Source: Sphingopyxis sp. Root154 (GTDB lineage: Bacteria; Pseudomonadota; Alphaproteobacteria; Sphingomonadales; Sphingomonadaceae). From it: 64,000 nucleotides of DNA. The position numbers and the translations under genes were made by a program. The stretch covers positions 248,001-312,000 of the forward strand of contig NZ_LMGI01000002.1 in assembly GCF_001427105.1 (NCBI RefSeq). The letters are read 5' to 3'. The notes under the pieces are model-generated. The model worked only from the letters and a program-made list of their open reading frames with translations. It was not told where the DNA came from and did no database searches. Shown here piece by piece: positions 8,665 through 19,775 of this stretch. The number at the start of each line of letters is the position of its first letter. Position 1 is the stretch's first letter.

Positions 8665-9102
8665 ATGACCGACCTGAACGAAGCACGGATCGAGGTGGTG
8701 CGCCGGCACATGGCGCTCGAGATCACGCACGATTGGGACGGCGTCCTCGCGACCTTCGACCACCCACGATACGAATTGATGGGCCCCGGCACGATTTTCG
8801 ACGGCGAAGCGGCGGTGCGGTCCTATTTCGCCACGTCGCGCGAACCCTTTCCCGATCAGGCGAACGAGGTCATCGCGATCGCCGCAGACGCGGGCACGAA
8901 CACGGTGCTCGTCGAATTCTGGCTGACCGGCACGCATCTCGGCCCGCTGAAGCTCGGCCTCAGGACGATCGAGCCGACCGGCAAGGCGTTCCGCATTCGT
9001 ATGGCTGCAAGCTTCGAATTCGCGCCGGGCGGCGACAAGATCGTCTGCGAACGTCCCTATTATGACCAGTCGGCGGTGATGAAGGCGCTCGGTTTGCTCT
9101 GA
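8665..9102 (+). CDS. SnoaL/NTF2-like fold protein
   Basis: A 145-residue alpha+beta barrel protein. The pattern 'HMALEITHDWDGVLATFDHPRYELMGPG' followed by 'VRSYFATSREPFPD' is typical of SnoaL-like polyketide-cyclase-fold proteins, some of which are enzymes and some ligand binders. Preceded by 'agggagacgcacg', a reasonable ribosome site. It starts 11 bases after the J-domain gene, so the two are probably co-transcribed. No substrate can be proposed. Confidence 0.8.
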   Translation: MTDLNEARIEVVRRHMALEITHDWDGVLATFDHPRYELMGPGTIFDGEAAVRSYFATSREPFPDQANEVIAIAADAGTNTVLVEFWLTGTHLGPLKLGLRTIEPTGKAFRIRMAASFEFAPGGDKIVCERPYYDQSAVMKALGLL

Positions 9103-9195
9103 AAAGGCGTTGCAAGGCGCAACCCATGACGATACCGCGCTGGCGAAGCGCCACCTGACGGCGACTCTCCCTGACCATATCGCTGGACAAGAGAC

Positions 9196-10185
9196 ATGAC
9201 CGATATCCCGAACAGCCTCCCCGACCATCACGGCTCGACGCTCCTTTCGGCGCCCGATGTCGAGATCGATGCGCGCGAGGTTTTCGGTGTCGATATCGAC
9301 ATGAAGGTGCCGGCGTTCAGCGAGGCCGACGAGCGCGTCCCCGACCTCGATCCCGCTTATGTCTTCGACGGAGACACGACGCTCGCGATCCTTGCGGGCT
9401 TTAAATACAACCGCCGCGTGATGGTGCAGGGCTATCACGGCACCGGCAAGTCGACGCATATCGAGCAGGTCGCGGCGCGCCTGAAATGGCCGTGCATCCG
9501 CGTCAATCTCGACGCGCATATCAGCCGCATCGACCTCGTCGGTCGCGACGCGATCGTCCTGCGCGACGGGCAGCAGGTGACCGAGTTCCGTGAAGGTCTG
9601 CTCCCCTGGGCGCTGCAGACCCCGACCGCGCTCGTGTTCGACGAATATGACGCGGGCCGCCCCGACGTGATGTTCGTGATCCAGCGCGTGCTGGAGACCG
9701 AGGGCAAGCTGACTTTGCTCGACCAGAACCGGGTGATCCGCCCGAACCCGCATTTCCGCCTGTTCTCGACCGCGAACACCGTCGGGCTCGGCGACACGAG
9801 CGGGCTGTATCATGGGACGCAGCAGATCAACCAGGGCCAGATGGACCGCTGGAACATCGTCGTCACGCTGAACTATCTGCCCGCGGCGACCGAAAGCGCG
9901 ATCATCCTCGCCAAGGTGCCGAACACCGACGAGACGACCGTCGCCAATATGGTCAAGGTCGCCGACCTGACGCGCCAGGGCTTCATCAACGGCGACATTT
10001 CGACCGTGATGTCGCCGCGTACCGTGATCAGCTGGGCACAGAACACCGCGATCTTCAACAATATCGGCTTCGCCTTCCGCCTCTCGTTCCTCAACAAGTG
10101 TGACGAGGCCGAGCGGATGATCGTCGCCGAATATTATCAGCGCGTGTTCGGCGAGGACCTGCCCGAGAGCGTGGTCGGCAAGTGA
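9196..10185 (+). CDS. cobS: Cobaltochelatase-type AAA+ ATPase, CobS
   Basis: A 329-residue AAA+ ATPase that, with CobT and CobN, drives aerobic cobalt insertion into hydrogenobyrinic acid a,c-diamide in the B12 pathway. Walker A is '[15 protein letters not shown]' (about residues 78-90), Walker B '[14 protein letters not shown]', and sensor-type '[14 protein letters not shown]' follows. The length matches CobS. cobT lies 2.7 kb downstream, but no cobN or other cobalamin genes are in the window. In sphingomonads this pair may act with another partner. The stop overlaps the GTG start of the lipoprotein gene. Confidence 0.93.
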   Translation: MTDIPNSLPDHHGSTLLSAPDVEIDAREVFGVDIDMKVPAFSEADERVPDLDPAYVFDGDTTLAILAGFKYNRRVMVQGYHGTGKSTHIEQVAARLKWPCIRVNLDAHISRIDLVGRDAIVLRDGQQVTEFREGLLPWALQTPTALVFDEYDAGRPDVMFVIQRVLETEGKLTLLDQNRVIRPNPHFRLFSTANTVGLGDTSGLYHGTQQINQGQMDRWNIVVTLNYLPAATESAIILAKVPNTDETTVANMVKVADLTRQGFINGDISTVMSPRTVISWAQNTAIFNNIGFAFRLSFLNKCDEAERMIVAEYYQRVFGEDLPESVVGK

Positions 10186-11375
10186 TCCCGGCGCGCCACC
10201 TGCTGGTGGCGGCCGCCGCATTGGCGCTGTCGGGCTGCAGCATCGCGGCGGTCGACTATGGCAAAGTCCGCCATGCCGACTATGTCGCCGATCCCCGCTG
10301 CACCGCGAAGCCCGGCGCGGTGATCGATGGGGCGGCGCTGCCGCTGTTCTTCGCGACCAGCCGCCTGCCCGACTGCCGCACCGATGACATAAGCCTGCTC
10401 CGCCATCGCGGCGACAAGATCCGTTACGGCCACTTTGCCGCGCCGCGCGAAATCGAAGTCGGCAAAAAGAAGACTTTGCGGACCCCGATGGCGTTTCAGG
10501 ATTCGGGCGACTGGTGGAAAGCCTTGCAGGCCGAGACGGACAGGAGACAGGGCCGTGTCCTGCTCTATGTCCATGGCTATCGCGAGACGTTCGAGACGAC
10601 ATCGAAGGACGCCGCCCAGATCGCGCGGATGACGGGCTTTGCGGGGCCGGTGATCGAATATAGCTGGCCGTCGCAGGGCGAAGTGCTGAGCTATGCCGTC
10701 GACGAAACCAACATGTATCACGACGTCCGCAATTTCCGCGATTTCCTGAAGACACTCGCCGAACGGCCTTGGGTCAAGGAAATCGTCGTCGTCTCGCACT
10801 CGCTGGGCGCGCGGCTGGTGATCCCGGCGATTTCCTATGTCGACCGGACATCGAGCAGCGCCGACAGCAGCAATATTTCGAATGTCATCCTGGCCTCACC
10901 CGACATCGATCGCGAAACCTTCGAGCGCGATATCGAGGAGGAAGTGCTGTCTGCACGGCGCGTCGCAGTGGGACGGCGGATCACCGTATACGTCTCGCAC
11001 GCCGACAAGGCCCTCGCGGCGTCGCGCGCGCTGCACGGTTATCCGCGCCTCGGCTCGCCCTATTGCTTCAACCCGTTCGAAGCGGCGGACCTGAAAGCGA
11101 AGGGGCTACCGGTGCGCTGCTACCCGGCGGCGATTTCGGGGCTGACGGTGATCGACACCACCGATGTTTCGCGGACGACCACCGGCCACAGCAATTTCCT
11201 GCGCAGCGCGGTCGCGTGCCGCGATTTCGTCGATGTCGTCGCGGGCAAGCGGACGCGGCCCGAGCGCACGGCGACGCAGCTAAAGCATGTGTTCCGGCTG
11301 CTCCCCGATCAGGCGGACCCGAAACCCGACGATGAGGGCATCTGCAATCGCATTCCTGCGGCGGAAGCGCCCTAA
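10182..11375 (+). CDS. Lipoprotein with alpha/beta-hydrolase (DUF900-type) domain
   Basis: A 397-residue predicted outer-membrane or periplasmic lipoprotein. The N-terminus '[14 protein letters not shown]' is a lipobox with Cys around residue 19. The body is an alpha/beta hydrolase: '[19 protein letters not shown]' gives the oxyanion region and '[16 protein letters not shown]' the Ser nucleophile elbow; the likely acid and His are in 'SPDIDRETF' and '[10 protein letters not shown]'. This pattern matches DUF900-type esterases. The GTG start overlaps the cobS stop, so expression is coupled to cobS. The two stop codons of this and the small convergent gene overlap. Confidence 0.85.
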   Translation: MIPARHLLVAAAALALSGCSIAAVDYGKVRHADYVADPRCTAKPGAVIDGAALPLFFATSRLPDCRTDDISLLRHRGDKIRYGHFAAPREIEVGKKKTLRTPMAFQDSGDWWKALQAETDRRQGRVLLYVHGYRETFETTSKDAAQIARMTGFAGPVIEYSWPSQGEVLSYAVDETNMYHDVRNFRDFLKTLAERPWVKEIVVVSHSLGARLVIPAISYVDRTSSSADSSNISNVILASPDIDRETFERDIEEEVLSARRVAVGRRITVYVSHADKALAASRALHGYPRLGSPYCFNPFEAADLKAKGLPVRCYPAAISGLTVIDTTDVSRTTTGHSNFLRSAVACRDFVDVVAGKRTRPERTATQLKHVFRLLPDQADPKPDDEGICNRIPAAEAP

Positions 11376-11503
11376 AAACCGCACATGATCGCGAAATTGG
11401 TGAGCCAGACAACCGGCCCCTCACCGGTCCACAGCCAGAGACCGCCCGCCGCGATCAGGACAAAGAGCGCGAGCGCCACCCAGTCCTGTCGCGCGAGCCT
11501 CAC
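11372..11503 (-). CDS. 43-residue single-pass membrane protein
   Basis: A very short coding region starting at GTG 11503, which overlaps the stop codon of the MFS transporter gene (GTGA). The product is nearly all one membrane helix ('DWVALALFVLIAAGGLWLW') with a short polar N-terminus and a second hydrophobic patch. Support comes from the exact translational coupling to the upstream gene and the membrane character, not from homology. It may be a small accessory subunit of the transporter. Confidence 0.55.
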   Translation of the reverse strand: MRLARQDWVALALFVLIAAGGLWLWTGEGPVVWLTNFAIMCGF

Positions 11504-12717
11504 GCCGGTGCCAGCCGTTTGACCGGAGCGTCGGCGATCGGCAGGTGGACGAGCCCCGCGAACAGCCCGAGCGCGATCGAGAAGCCCCACGCGATATTAT
11601 AGCTGCCGGTCGCATCGAAGATCAGCCCCGCCATCCACGCGCCAAAGAAGCTGCTGAGCTGGTGGCTCAAAAACACGATGCCATAGAGCATCGAGAGATA
11701 GCGGATGCCGAAGATGCGCCCGACGATGCCGCTGGTGAGCGGCACGGTGCCGAGCCAGAGGAAGCCCATCGCACCCGCGAAGACGAGCGCGCTTGCATGG
11801 CTCAAGGGCAGGAACAGGAACAGAGCAATCACCGCCGAGCGCGCGGTGTAGAGCGCCGACAGCACATATTTCTGCCGCATCAGGTCGCCGGCGCGGCCGA
11901 ATACGTACGAACCGAGGATGTTGAACAGCCCGACGAGCGCAAGCACCTGCGCGCCGATTTCGATCCCGAGTCCCTTGTCGTCGAGATAGGCGGGCAGATG
12001 CGTCGCGATGAAGGCGATGTGGAAACCGCAGACGAAAAAGCCCGCGTTGAGCAGCCAATAGCCGCGGTGGACGGCGGCTTCGCGCAGCGCGTCTCGGGCC
12101 GTCTGTTCTTCGGCTTGCACCGTACCCGGCGTATCGGTGCGACCCGCGACGCCGATCGCGAGCAGGCCGCAAAGCGCGACGAGCCCCGCCATGATCCACA
12201 GGGTTTCGTGATAGCCGATATTGCCGAGCAGCATCGATGCGAGCGGCACCACCAGAAACTGGCCCAGCGAGCCGCCCGCGGTGACGATACCGAACGCGCT
12301 GCTGCGCTTTTCCGGGCTGACAACGCGTCCGACCGCACCGAGCACGACGACAAAGGTCGTCGCCGACTGCGCCATGCCGATCAGCAGGCCAAAACTGATA
12401 TGCAGCCCGACCGCATCGGTCGCGAACGCCGCGCCGATCAGCCCGAGCGCATAAAGCAGCGCCCCGCCGAGTACGACGCGCCCCGCGCCATGCTTGTCGG
12501 CAAGCGCGCCGACGAAGGGCTGGACGAGGCCGAACAGCAAATTCTGAAGCGCCATCGCGAGGCCGAAATCGGAGCGGCTGATCCCGATATCCACGCTCAT
12601 CTGCGGCAGTAACAGGCCGAACGACTGGCGCACGCCCATCGCCAGCGTGACGATGAGGGCAGCGCAGAGGATGACGATCCAGGGCTTTTTCATGGGGGAG
12701 AGTGCGGGGGAGGACAT
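11500..12717 (-). CDS. MFS transporter, monocarboxylate-porter-like
   Basis: A 405-residue major facilitator with about 12 membrane helices. The N-terminal signature 'MGVRQSFGLLLPQMSVDIG' and the loop 'GALADKHGAGRVVLGGALLY' (helix 2-3 motif) resemble the monocarboxylate porter / oxalate-formate antiporter group. The second half has 'LGSYVFGRAGDLMRQKYVLS', the repeat of the same loop. The substrate is unknown. The gene is antiparallel to cobS-lipoprotein and lies between them and cobT. An in-frame ATG at 12693 is an alternative start. Confidence 0.9.
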   Translation of the reverse strand: MSSPALSPMKKPWIVILCAALIVTLAMGVRQSFGLLLPQMSVDIGISRSDFGLAMALQNLLFGLVQPFVGALADKHGAGRVVLGGALLYALGLIGAAFATDAVGLHISFGLLIGMAQSATTFVVVLGAVGRVVSPEKRSSAFGIVTAGGSLGQFLVVPLASMLLGNIGYHETLWIMAGLVALCGLLAIGVAGRTDTPGTVQAEEQTARDALREAAVHRGYWLLNAGFFVCGFHIAFIATHLPAYLDDKGLGIEIGAQVLALVGLFNILGSYVFGRAGDLMRQKYVLSALYTARSAVIALFLFLPLSHASALVFAGAMGFLWLGTVPLTSGIVGRIFGIRYLSMLYGIVFLSHQLSSFFGAWMAGLIFDATGSYNIAWGFSIALGLFAGLVHLPIADAPVKRLAPA

Positions 12718-12786
12718 AAGCCGCGGATGCTCCCGAGCCCGCGGAAGGTCAAGCGAGCATAGCTATAAGCTCCCTTACTCTCCCTT

Positions 12787-12815
12787 CGTCACCCCGGATC
12801 AGGTCCGGGGTGACG
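12787..12815. repeat. REP-like palindrome
   Basis: A perfect 12-base stem (12787-12798 with 12804-12815) beginning 'cgtcaccccgga', loop 'tcagg'. Intergenic between the MFS transporter and cobT. Palindromes of this style are scattered between sphingomonad genes. There is no T-run, so it is not an obvious terminator. Confidence 0.8.
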
Positions 12816-12879
12816 ATTGGAAATACGGTCGCCTGACTCTCTTCCTTCGACGACAAAAGCTGGTTAGAGCCGACTCGAA

Positions 12880-14703
12880 ATGACTTCCCAATCTCCCCTC
12901 GACGATTTCAAGGCCGCGCTGTCGAGCGTCGCGCGCGCGGTCACCCGCGATGCCGAGGTCGAGGTCGGCTTTACCGCCGACGCGCCCGCGCAGATCGGCA
13001 AGGCGATCAAGGTGCCGACGCCGTCGCGCACGCTGCCCGCCGATCAGGTCGCCGAGGCGCGGGGCTTTGCGGACAGCTATGCGCTGCGCATGAAGCATCA
13101 CAGCGAGAAATTGCACGCCGCGGCGCGCCCCGCCGATCCGATCGCCGCCGCCGCGTTCGACGCGATGGAGCGCGCGCGGGTCGAAGCGCTCGGCGCGCGC
13201 CACATGAACGGCATGCGCGGCAACCTTGCCGCCAGCCTCGCGATGCGGATGCGCAGCGATCCGATCAGCCGCGCGCAGGGCCGTGAGGATGTGCCGATTT
13301 CGAGCGCGCTCGAACTGATGCTGCGCGAGGCGCTGACCGGTGAACAGGCGCCGCAGGGGACCGAGACCGGCCTGTCGCTGGTGCGCGAATGGATCACCAA
13401 CGAGGCGGGCGGTGACCTGACCGCGCTGTCGATGCTGCTCGACGATCAGGCTGCCTTTGCCGAAACCGCGAAGCTTGCGCTCCGCCACCTCGACCTGATC
13501 CAGAGCGACGAGCCGCTGGAGGAAGGCGCCGAGGACGGCGGCGAGCAGGACGAGACCGAGGCCGAAGAGAGCCAGGAAGAGCAGGAAAGCGAAGACGGCG
13601 GCGCCGGTGAAAGCCAGGTTGATGCGCGCGCCGAAATGGCGGGCGATCAGGCCGACGACGGCGACAGCGACCCCGACGCGCAAGAAATGGAAGCCGACGG
13701 CGAACCCGAAATGGGCGGCGAAGGCGACGAGGGCATGCTGCCCGTGCGCCCCAACCGCCTGCCGAGCGACATTCCCGATTTCAACTATCTGCGCTTCACC
13801 GAGAAGCATGACGAGATCATCGCCGCGACCGAGCTTTGCGACGCCGACGAACTGACGCGGCTGCGCGCCTATCTCGACACGCAGATGCAGCATCTGCAGG
13901 GCGCGGTGACCAAGCTCGCCAACCGGCTGCAGCGCCGGTTGATGGCGCAGCAGAACCGCGCGTGGGATTTCGACCAGGAGGAAGGCCAGCTCGACGCAGC
14001 CCGCCTCGCGCGCGTCATCGTCTCGCCCGGCCAGTCGCTGTCGTACAAGATCGAGCGCGATACCGATTTCCGCGACACCGTTGTTACCCTGCTGATCGAC
14101 AATAGCGGGTCGATGCGCGGGCGGCCGATCAGCATCGCCGCAATCAGTGCTGACATCCTCGCGCGCACGCTCGAACGCTGCGGCGTGAAGACCGAGATTT
14201 TGGGCTTCACGACGCGGACGTGGAAGGGCGGGCAAAGCCGCGAGGATTGGCTCGCCGCCGGCCGCCCCGCGCATCCCGGCCGCCTCAATGACCTCCGCCA
14301 CATCATCTACAAGCCCGCCGACGAACCCTATCGCCGCGCGCGCAAGTCGCTCGGGCTGATGATGCGCGAGGGGCTGCTGAAAGAGAATATCGACGGCGAG
14401 GCGCTGACGTGGGCGCACAGCCGCATCATCGGCCGCCCTGAAGAGCGCAAGATATTGATGGTGATCTCCGACGGCGCGCCGGTCGACGACAGCACGTTGT
14501 CGGTCAACCACGGCGCCTATCTCGACCAGCATCTGCGGCAGGTGATCGAATGGATCGAGAACCGCTCGCCGGTCGAGCTCTGCGCGATCGGCATCGGGCA
14601 CGATGTGACACGCTATTACAGCCGCGCGGTGACGATCATGGACGCCGAGCAGCTGGGTGGGACGATGGTCGAACAGCTCGCGGGGCTGTTCGACATCGAT
14701 TGA
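12880..14703 (+). CDS. cobT: Cobaltochelatase subunit CobT, VWA domain
   Basis: A 607-residue partner of CobS. The N-terminal helical domain is followed by a long acidic linker at about residues 208-290, rich in Glu/Asp with '[15 protein letters not shown]', and then a C-terminal VWA domain with the metal-ion-dependent adhesion motif '[16 protein letters not shown]' (DxSxS). The downstream '[16 protein letters not shown]' completes the metal site. This order is exactly that of CobT. Orientation matches cobS, with an intervening lipoprotein gene and an antiparallel transporter unit that is unusual for the pair. Confidence 0.94.
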   Translation: MTSQSPLDDFKAALSSVARAVTRDAEVEVGFTADAPAQIGKAIKVPTPSRTLPADQVAEARGFADSYALRMKHHSEKLHAAARPADPIAAAAFDAMERARVEALGARHMNGMRGNLAASLAMRMRSDPISRAQGREDVPISSALELMLREALTGEQAPQGTETGLSLVREWITNEAGGDLTALSMLLDDQAAFAETAKLALRHLDLIQSDEPLEEGAEDGGEQDETEAEESQEEQESEDGGAGESQVDARAEMAGDQADDGDSDPDAQEMEADGEPEMGGEGDEGMLPVRPNRLPSDIPDFNYLRFTEKHDEIIAATELCDADELTRLRAYLDTQMQHLQGAVTKLANRLQRRLMAQQNRAWDFDQEEGQLDAARLARVIVSPGQSLSYKIERDTDFRDTVVTLLIDNSGSMRGRPISIAAISADILARTLERCGVKTEILGFTTRTWKGGQSREDWLAAGRPAHPGRLNDLRHIIYKPADEPYRRARKSLGLMMREGLLKENIDGEALTWAHSRIIGRPEERKILMVISDGAPVDDSTLSVNHGAYLDQHLRQVIEWIENRSPVELCAIGIGHDVTRYYSRAVTIMDAEQLGGTMVEQLAGLFDID

Positions 14704-14711
14704 CCGGCAGC

Positions 14712-14739
14712 AAAAAGGGGAACGGCGACGCCGCTCCCC
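14712..14739 (-). terminator. Rho-independent terminator of the exported-protein gene at 14762
   Basis: On the minus strand a 10-base stem with one mismatch (14730-14739 with 14717-14726) and loop 'gtc' is followed by 'ctttttg'. It lies 22 bases past the stop codon of the minus-strand gene and 8 bases past that of cobT, between convergent genes. Confidence 0.7.
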
Positions 14740-14761
14740 CACTGCTTCGTGATGCGGACGC

Positions 14762-15205
14762 CTATTTCGTCTTGCCGGTCCACGCTTCGGGATCGAACCC
14801 TTCGAGCGTGTCGCCCTTGGTCCCCGCCGCGATTTCCTCGGCGGTCAGGAATTTGATCGCGACGCCGCCAGCCTTCGTGTTGCCCCAGCTCAGCGCGGTG
14901 ATGTGGCTGTCGCCATATTTGGCACCGATCACGGCGTCCGCACCCAGCTTTTCGCCGCGTTCCCATATTTCGTCGTAGATTTTCTTCTGCGACGGCTCCT
15001 TGCTAAAGATCGTCGCCTTGCGGACGCCGGCGGTGACCACGCCGACGATCTTGTACGGCTTGTCGGTGATGTCATAGGGGAAAACGGGCACGCCCATTTC
15101 CTCGTTGACCATCACATGCGCGACGTCCTTTTTCTTCGCCATCGCGGGCGTCGAAATGACCATTACGGCGATACTCACCGCCGCTAATATCCTTGCGTAC
15201 TTCAT
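14762..15205 (-). CDS. Exported protein with YbjQ-like domain
   Basis: A 147-residue secreted protein. The start 'MKYARI' has a good AGGAGAAGG-type ribosome site, and residues 1-25 form a signal peptide ending 'STPAMA'. The mature part has 'YDITDKPYKIVGVVTAGVRK' and 'WERGEKLGADAVIGAKYGDS'. These resemble the YbjQ/UPF0145 ('heavy-metal-binding') pattern, in which a GAdAVIgv motif recurs, but the match is by eye and partial. Function unknown. Confidence 0.7.
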   Translation of the reverse strand: MKYARILAAVSIAVMVISTPAMAKKKDVAHVMVNEEMGVPVFPYDITDKPYKIVGVVTAGVRKATIFSKEPSQKKIYDEIWERGEKLGADAVIGAKYGDSHITALSWGNTKAGGVAIKFLTAEEIAAGTKGDTLEGFDPEAWTGKTK

Positions 15206-15328
15206 CGCCTTCTCCCCCTTGTTGATCGCCGACAATTCTCTCTCCTTTTCAGCCGGGTCAACAAAATTCTGGCTTGGCAACTTCGGCTATTCATGGCCTA
15301 TCTGATGCGGGGTTGCAGGGGGCAGATA

Positions 15329-15895
15329 ATGGCATTGATATTTGGCGCGGCAGTGGCCGTTTTACTTGGCGCATCGGCGCAGTCCGCGGCGGCCGTTGAA
15401 ACGAACCCGCCCGAAGAACCCGCCCCGGCGATCGCCCTCGAGCCCGCAATCGCCCCCCTCATCCTGAAACGCGACACGCCTGTCCATTTCATGGTGGTGT
15501 CGGAAGTAACGACGAAGACCCACACCCAGGGACATCGGTTCCGGCTGCGCGTCGACAAGCCGGTTTTCGTCGATGGTGTCCTTGCGCTGCCCGTAGGCAC
15601 GACCGCGTGGGGCGAAGTGCTCGCCGCGAAGAAAAGCGGCAACGCCGGCAAGTCGGGATCGCTCGAGGCGCGGCTGCTTTATGTCGATGTCGCGGGGTAT
15701 CGGGTGCCGATCAGCGGCAACAACGAAGCCAAGGGCGCGGGCGGCGGCGCCGAGACCGCGTTGGGTATTATCGCACTGGGGCCGCTCGGCCTGCTCGCCA
15801 AGGGCAACAATGCCAAGATCAAGGCCGGCGAACTGATGACCGGCTTTGTCGAGCAGGACACCGCAATCCCGCGCCCGAAACCTGCGGCGCCGTGA
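15329..15895 (+). CDS. Exported protein, first of two tandem paralogues
   Basis: A 188-residue product with a clear signal peptide ('MALIFGAAVAVLLGASAQSAAA'-type; the third in-frame ATG was chosen because 'agggggcagata' supplies a ribosome site; ATGs at 15293 and 15305 are alternatives). The C-terminal 70 residues ('GSLEARLLYVDVAGYRVP...GELMTGFVEQD') are clearly related to the next gene's product, so the pair arose by duplication. The mature region has the look of a beta-rich periplasmic domain. No recognised family. Its stop overlaps the GTG start of the next gene. Confidence 0.72.
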   Translation: MALIFGAAVAVLLGASAQSAAAVETNPPEEPAPAIALEPAIAPLILKRDTPVHFMVVSEVTTKTHTQGHRFRLRVDKPVFVDGVLALPVGTTAWGEVLAAKKSGNAGKSGSLEARLLYVDVAGYRVPISGNNEAKGAGGGAETALGIIALGPLGLLAKGNNAKIKAGELMTGFVEQDTAIPRPKPAAP

Positions 15896-16230
15896 CAACG
15901 GGTCGCACCCTGCTGATCGCGATCGCATTGGCGCTGGCTTGCCCGGCCGCCGCGGAAGAGCCCGTCACCGCTGGCGCCCTGCCGGCGCGCCTGCTGGTGC
16001 GGTCGGGCAAACTCGACGTGCAATTGCTCTACGCCGAAATGCCTGGCGGACCGCTGCGCGTGAGCGGCATGATCGAAGCGCGCGGCAAAAAAGACGCAGG
16101 CGACACGGCGGCGACCGCCGCCGCCTTCCTTGCCCTGCCCTTCCTCCCGACGGGGCGGAGCGCCGAAATCGCCGCCGGAGCCGAAGTTTCGGGGCGCCTC
16201 GACCGCGATCTTTGGATCGACCGGCGCTGA
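15892..16230 (+). CDS. Exported protein, second of two tandem paralogues
   Basis: A 112-residue product with a signal peptide ('LLIAIALALACPAAAEE') starting at GTG 15892 within the stop codon of the previous gene. Its body ('GKLDVQLLYAEMPGGPLRVS...AAGAEVSGRLDRD') aligns with the C-terminal domain of its neighbour, including the 'LLY' strand, the 'EA(K/R)GK' turn and the final 'GRLDRD/GFVEQD'. It lacks the neighbour's central region. Probably co-translated with it; function unknown. Confidence 0.7.
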   Translation: MTTGRTLLIAIALALACPAAAEEPVTAGALPARLLVRSGKLDVQLLYAEMPGGPLRVSGMIEARGKKDAGDTAATAAAFLALPFLPTGRSAEIAAGAEVSGRLDRDLWIDRR

Positions 16231-16411
16231 CCAGGCGCTGCCCCCGGCGCGCAGGGTGACAACCCCTTTCCCCCTCGTTACAAACCCTTCCGATGCAGCA
16301 GGGACTCGCGACCTATGACGAGCGCCGCTGCAACGACATTTGTGCTGAGGGGTCGCCGGCATGACTTGGGGCCGCACCGATGGGGTGCGTGGCTGAGGGG
16401 GCGACTGTAGC

Positions 16412-18058
16412 ATGAAAAAAGCATCCGACCTGTTCATCGAGTGTCTGGAAGAAGAAGGCGTCGAATATATTTTCGGCGTTCCGGGCGAAGAGAATCTCGA
16501 TTTCCTCGACAGCCTGTCGCGCTCGACCAAGATCAAGCTGATCCTGACGCGGCACGAACAGGGCGCGGGCTTCATGGCCGCAACCTATGGCCGCCACACC
16601 GGCAAGACCGGCGTCTGCCTCGCGACGCTCGGCCCCGGCGCGACGAACTTCGTCACTGCGGCCGCCTATGCCCAGCTTGGCGGCATGCCGATGATGATGA
16701 TCACCGGGCAAAAGCCGATCAAGAAATCGAAGCAAGGCCGCTTCCAGATCCTCGACGTCGTCGCGATGATGGGGCCGATCACCAAATATACGCACCAGAT
16801 GGCCTCATCCGACAATATCCCGAGCCGAGTGCGCGAAGCCTTCCGCCTCGCCGAAGAGGAAAAGCCCGGCGCGGTGCACATCGAACTTCCCGAGGATATC
16901 GCCGACGAGCATACCGATTCGACGCCCTTGAAGCGCAGCCATTCGCGGCGCCCGAACGCCGATGTGAAATCGATCCGCGAGGCGGTGAAAGCGCTCGAAA
17001 AGGCGACCTCGCCCGTGCTTGTCATCGGCGCCGGCGCCAATCGCACAATGACTGGCCGCATGCTCCTGCAGTTCATCGAAAAGACCGGGATTCCGTTTCT
17101 GACGACGCAGCTCGGCAAGGGCGTGATCGACGAGCGGCATCCGAAATTTCTGGGCTGCGCCGCGCTGTCATCGGGCGATTTCGTGCACCGCGCGGTCGAG
17201 GCGTCGGACTGCATCGTCAACCTCGGCCATGACGTGATCGAGAAGCCGCCCTTCTTCATGCAGCGCGGCGGCCCGACCGTCATTCATGTATCGAGCAAGA
17301 CCGCCGAAGTCGATCCGGTCTATTTTCCGAACATCGAGGTCATCGGCGATATCGCCAACGCGGTGTGGCAGATTAAGGAGGACATCGTCCCCAACGGCGG
17401 GTGGAAATTCGACCATCTGCTCGCCTATCGTCAGGGCGAGGTCGCGCACACCGCGCCGCTGGCGAAGGACGAGCGTTTCCCCATTTTTCCGCCACATCTG
17501 GTGCAGTCGGTGCGCGATGCGATGCCCGACGACGGGATCATCTGCCTCGACAATGGCGTCTATAAGATCTGGTTTGCGCGCGGCTATACCGCGTGCAAGC
17601 CGAACACGGTGCTGCTCGACAATGCGCTCGCGACGATGGGCGCGGGGCTGCCGAGCGCGATGATGTCGGCGATGGTCTATCCGGGGCGCAAGGTCATGGC
17701 GATCTGCGGCGACGGCGGTTTCATGATGAACAGCCAGGAGATGGAGACCGCGGTGCGCCTCGGGCTCAACATCACCGTGCTGATTTTGAACGACAACAGC
17801 TATGGCATGATCCGCTGGAAACAGGCGAACATGGGCTTCAAGGATTGGGGGCTGACCTATGGCAACCCCGATTTCGTCAAATATGCCGAGGCTTATGGTG
17901 CGCATGGGCATCGGGTCGAGAGCGCGGCGCATTTGAAAGAACTGCTCGCGCATACACTGAGCACGCCGGGTGTGCATCTGATCGACTGTCCGGTTGACTA
18001 TTCGGAGAATGACCAGATTTTGAACAACGACATCAAGCGGTTGTCAAAAGAGCTCTGA
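16412..18058 (+). CDS. Acetolactate synthase large-subunit-like ThDP enzyme
   Basis: A 548-residue thiamine-diphosphate enzyme that would condense two pyruvates to acetolactate. The ThDP-activating Glu is in 'LILTRHEQGAGFMAATYG'. The ThDP-binding motif is 'MAICGDGGFMMNSQEMET...NDNSYGM' (GDG to N, about residues 428-460). No small regulatory subunit gene (ilvN) follows; instead an aldehyde dehydrogenase gene does. That pairing suggests a catabolic or alternative 2-ketoacid role rather than valine synthesis. Annotation as acetolactate synthase rests on overall family pattern; other ThDP decarboxylases are possible. Confidence 0.85.
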   Translation: MKKASDLFIECLEEEGVEYIFGVPGEENLDFLDSLSRSTKIKLILTRHEQGAGFMAATYGRHTGKTGVCLATLGPGATNFVTAAAYAQLGGMPMMMITGQKPIKKSKQGRFQILDVVAMMGPITKYTHQMASSDNIPSRVREAFRLAEEEKPGAVHIELPEDIADEHTDSTPLKRSHSRRPNADVKSIREAVKALEKATSPVLVIGAGANRTMTGRMLLQFIEKTGIPFLTTQLGKGVIDERHPKFLGCAALSSGDFVHRAVEASDCIVNLGHDVIEKPPFFMQRGGPTVIHVSSKTAEVDPVYFPNIEVIGDIANAVWQIKEDIVPNGGWKFDHLLAYRQGEVAHTAPLAKDERFPIFPPHLVQSVRDAMPDDGIICLDNGVYKIWFARGYTACKPNTVLLDNALATMGAGLPSAMMSAMVYPGRKVMAICGDGGFMMNSQEMETAVRLGLNITVLILNDNSYGMIRWKQANMGFKDWGLTYGNPDFVKYAEAYGAHGHRVESAAHLKELLAHTLSTPGVHLIDCPVDYSENDQILNNDIKRLSKEL

Positions 18059-18066
18059 TTTTCCAT

Positions 18067-18180
18067 CCCCTCCCGCAAGCGGGAGGGGCAGTGAGACTTG
18101 CGAGCTCGCTGTTAGTCGCAGCGGGGTGGGCCGATACGCCACCGCTGCCCACCCCCAGTCCCTCCCGCCTGCGGGAGGGG
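18067..18180. repeat. Pair of inverted REP-like palindromes
   Basis: Two stems of the same sequence, 'cccctcccgc aa gcgggagggg' at 18067-18088 and 'ccctcccgc ct gcgggaggg' at 18160-18179, flank a stretch that itself contains an inverted 'gggtgggc / gcccaccc' pair. The layout is that of a two-REP composite element. The last copy abuts the aldehyde dehydrogenase ribosome site ('gggggagatgctga'). Confidence 0.8.
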
Positions 18181-18190
18181 GAGATGCTGA

Positions 18191-19624
<1,434 letters not shown>

Positions 19625-19775
19625 TTGGATCATGGTTAACCGCATATGTGTCAAATAGGCAACGTCATGGAAGTGACGCCGAACAGTCCCTGAATTGTCG
19701 CGACTTTGAATCGCAGGGTGTAACAAATCTCCTGTCTAGGCCGTGGGCAGCCCGAGGCTGCTTACGGAGTGTGAC

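Noticed and set aside
8620-10755. A 711-residue minus-strand frame opposite cobS
   Set aside because: It is the antisense of well-conserved coding DNA in a high-GC genome; no domains, no ribosome site, and cobS is intact on the other strand.
12799-14742. A 647-residue minus-strand frame opposite cobT
   Set aside because: Antisense shadow of cobT; composition is the usual Arg/His/Gly-rich mirror of GC-rich genes.
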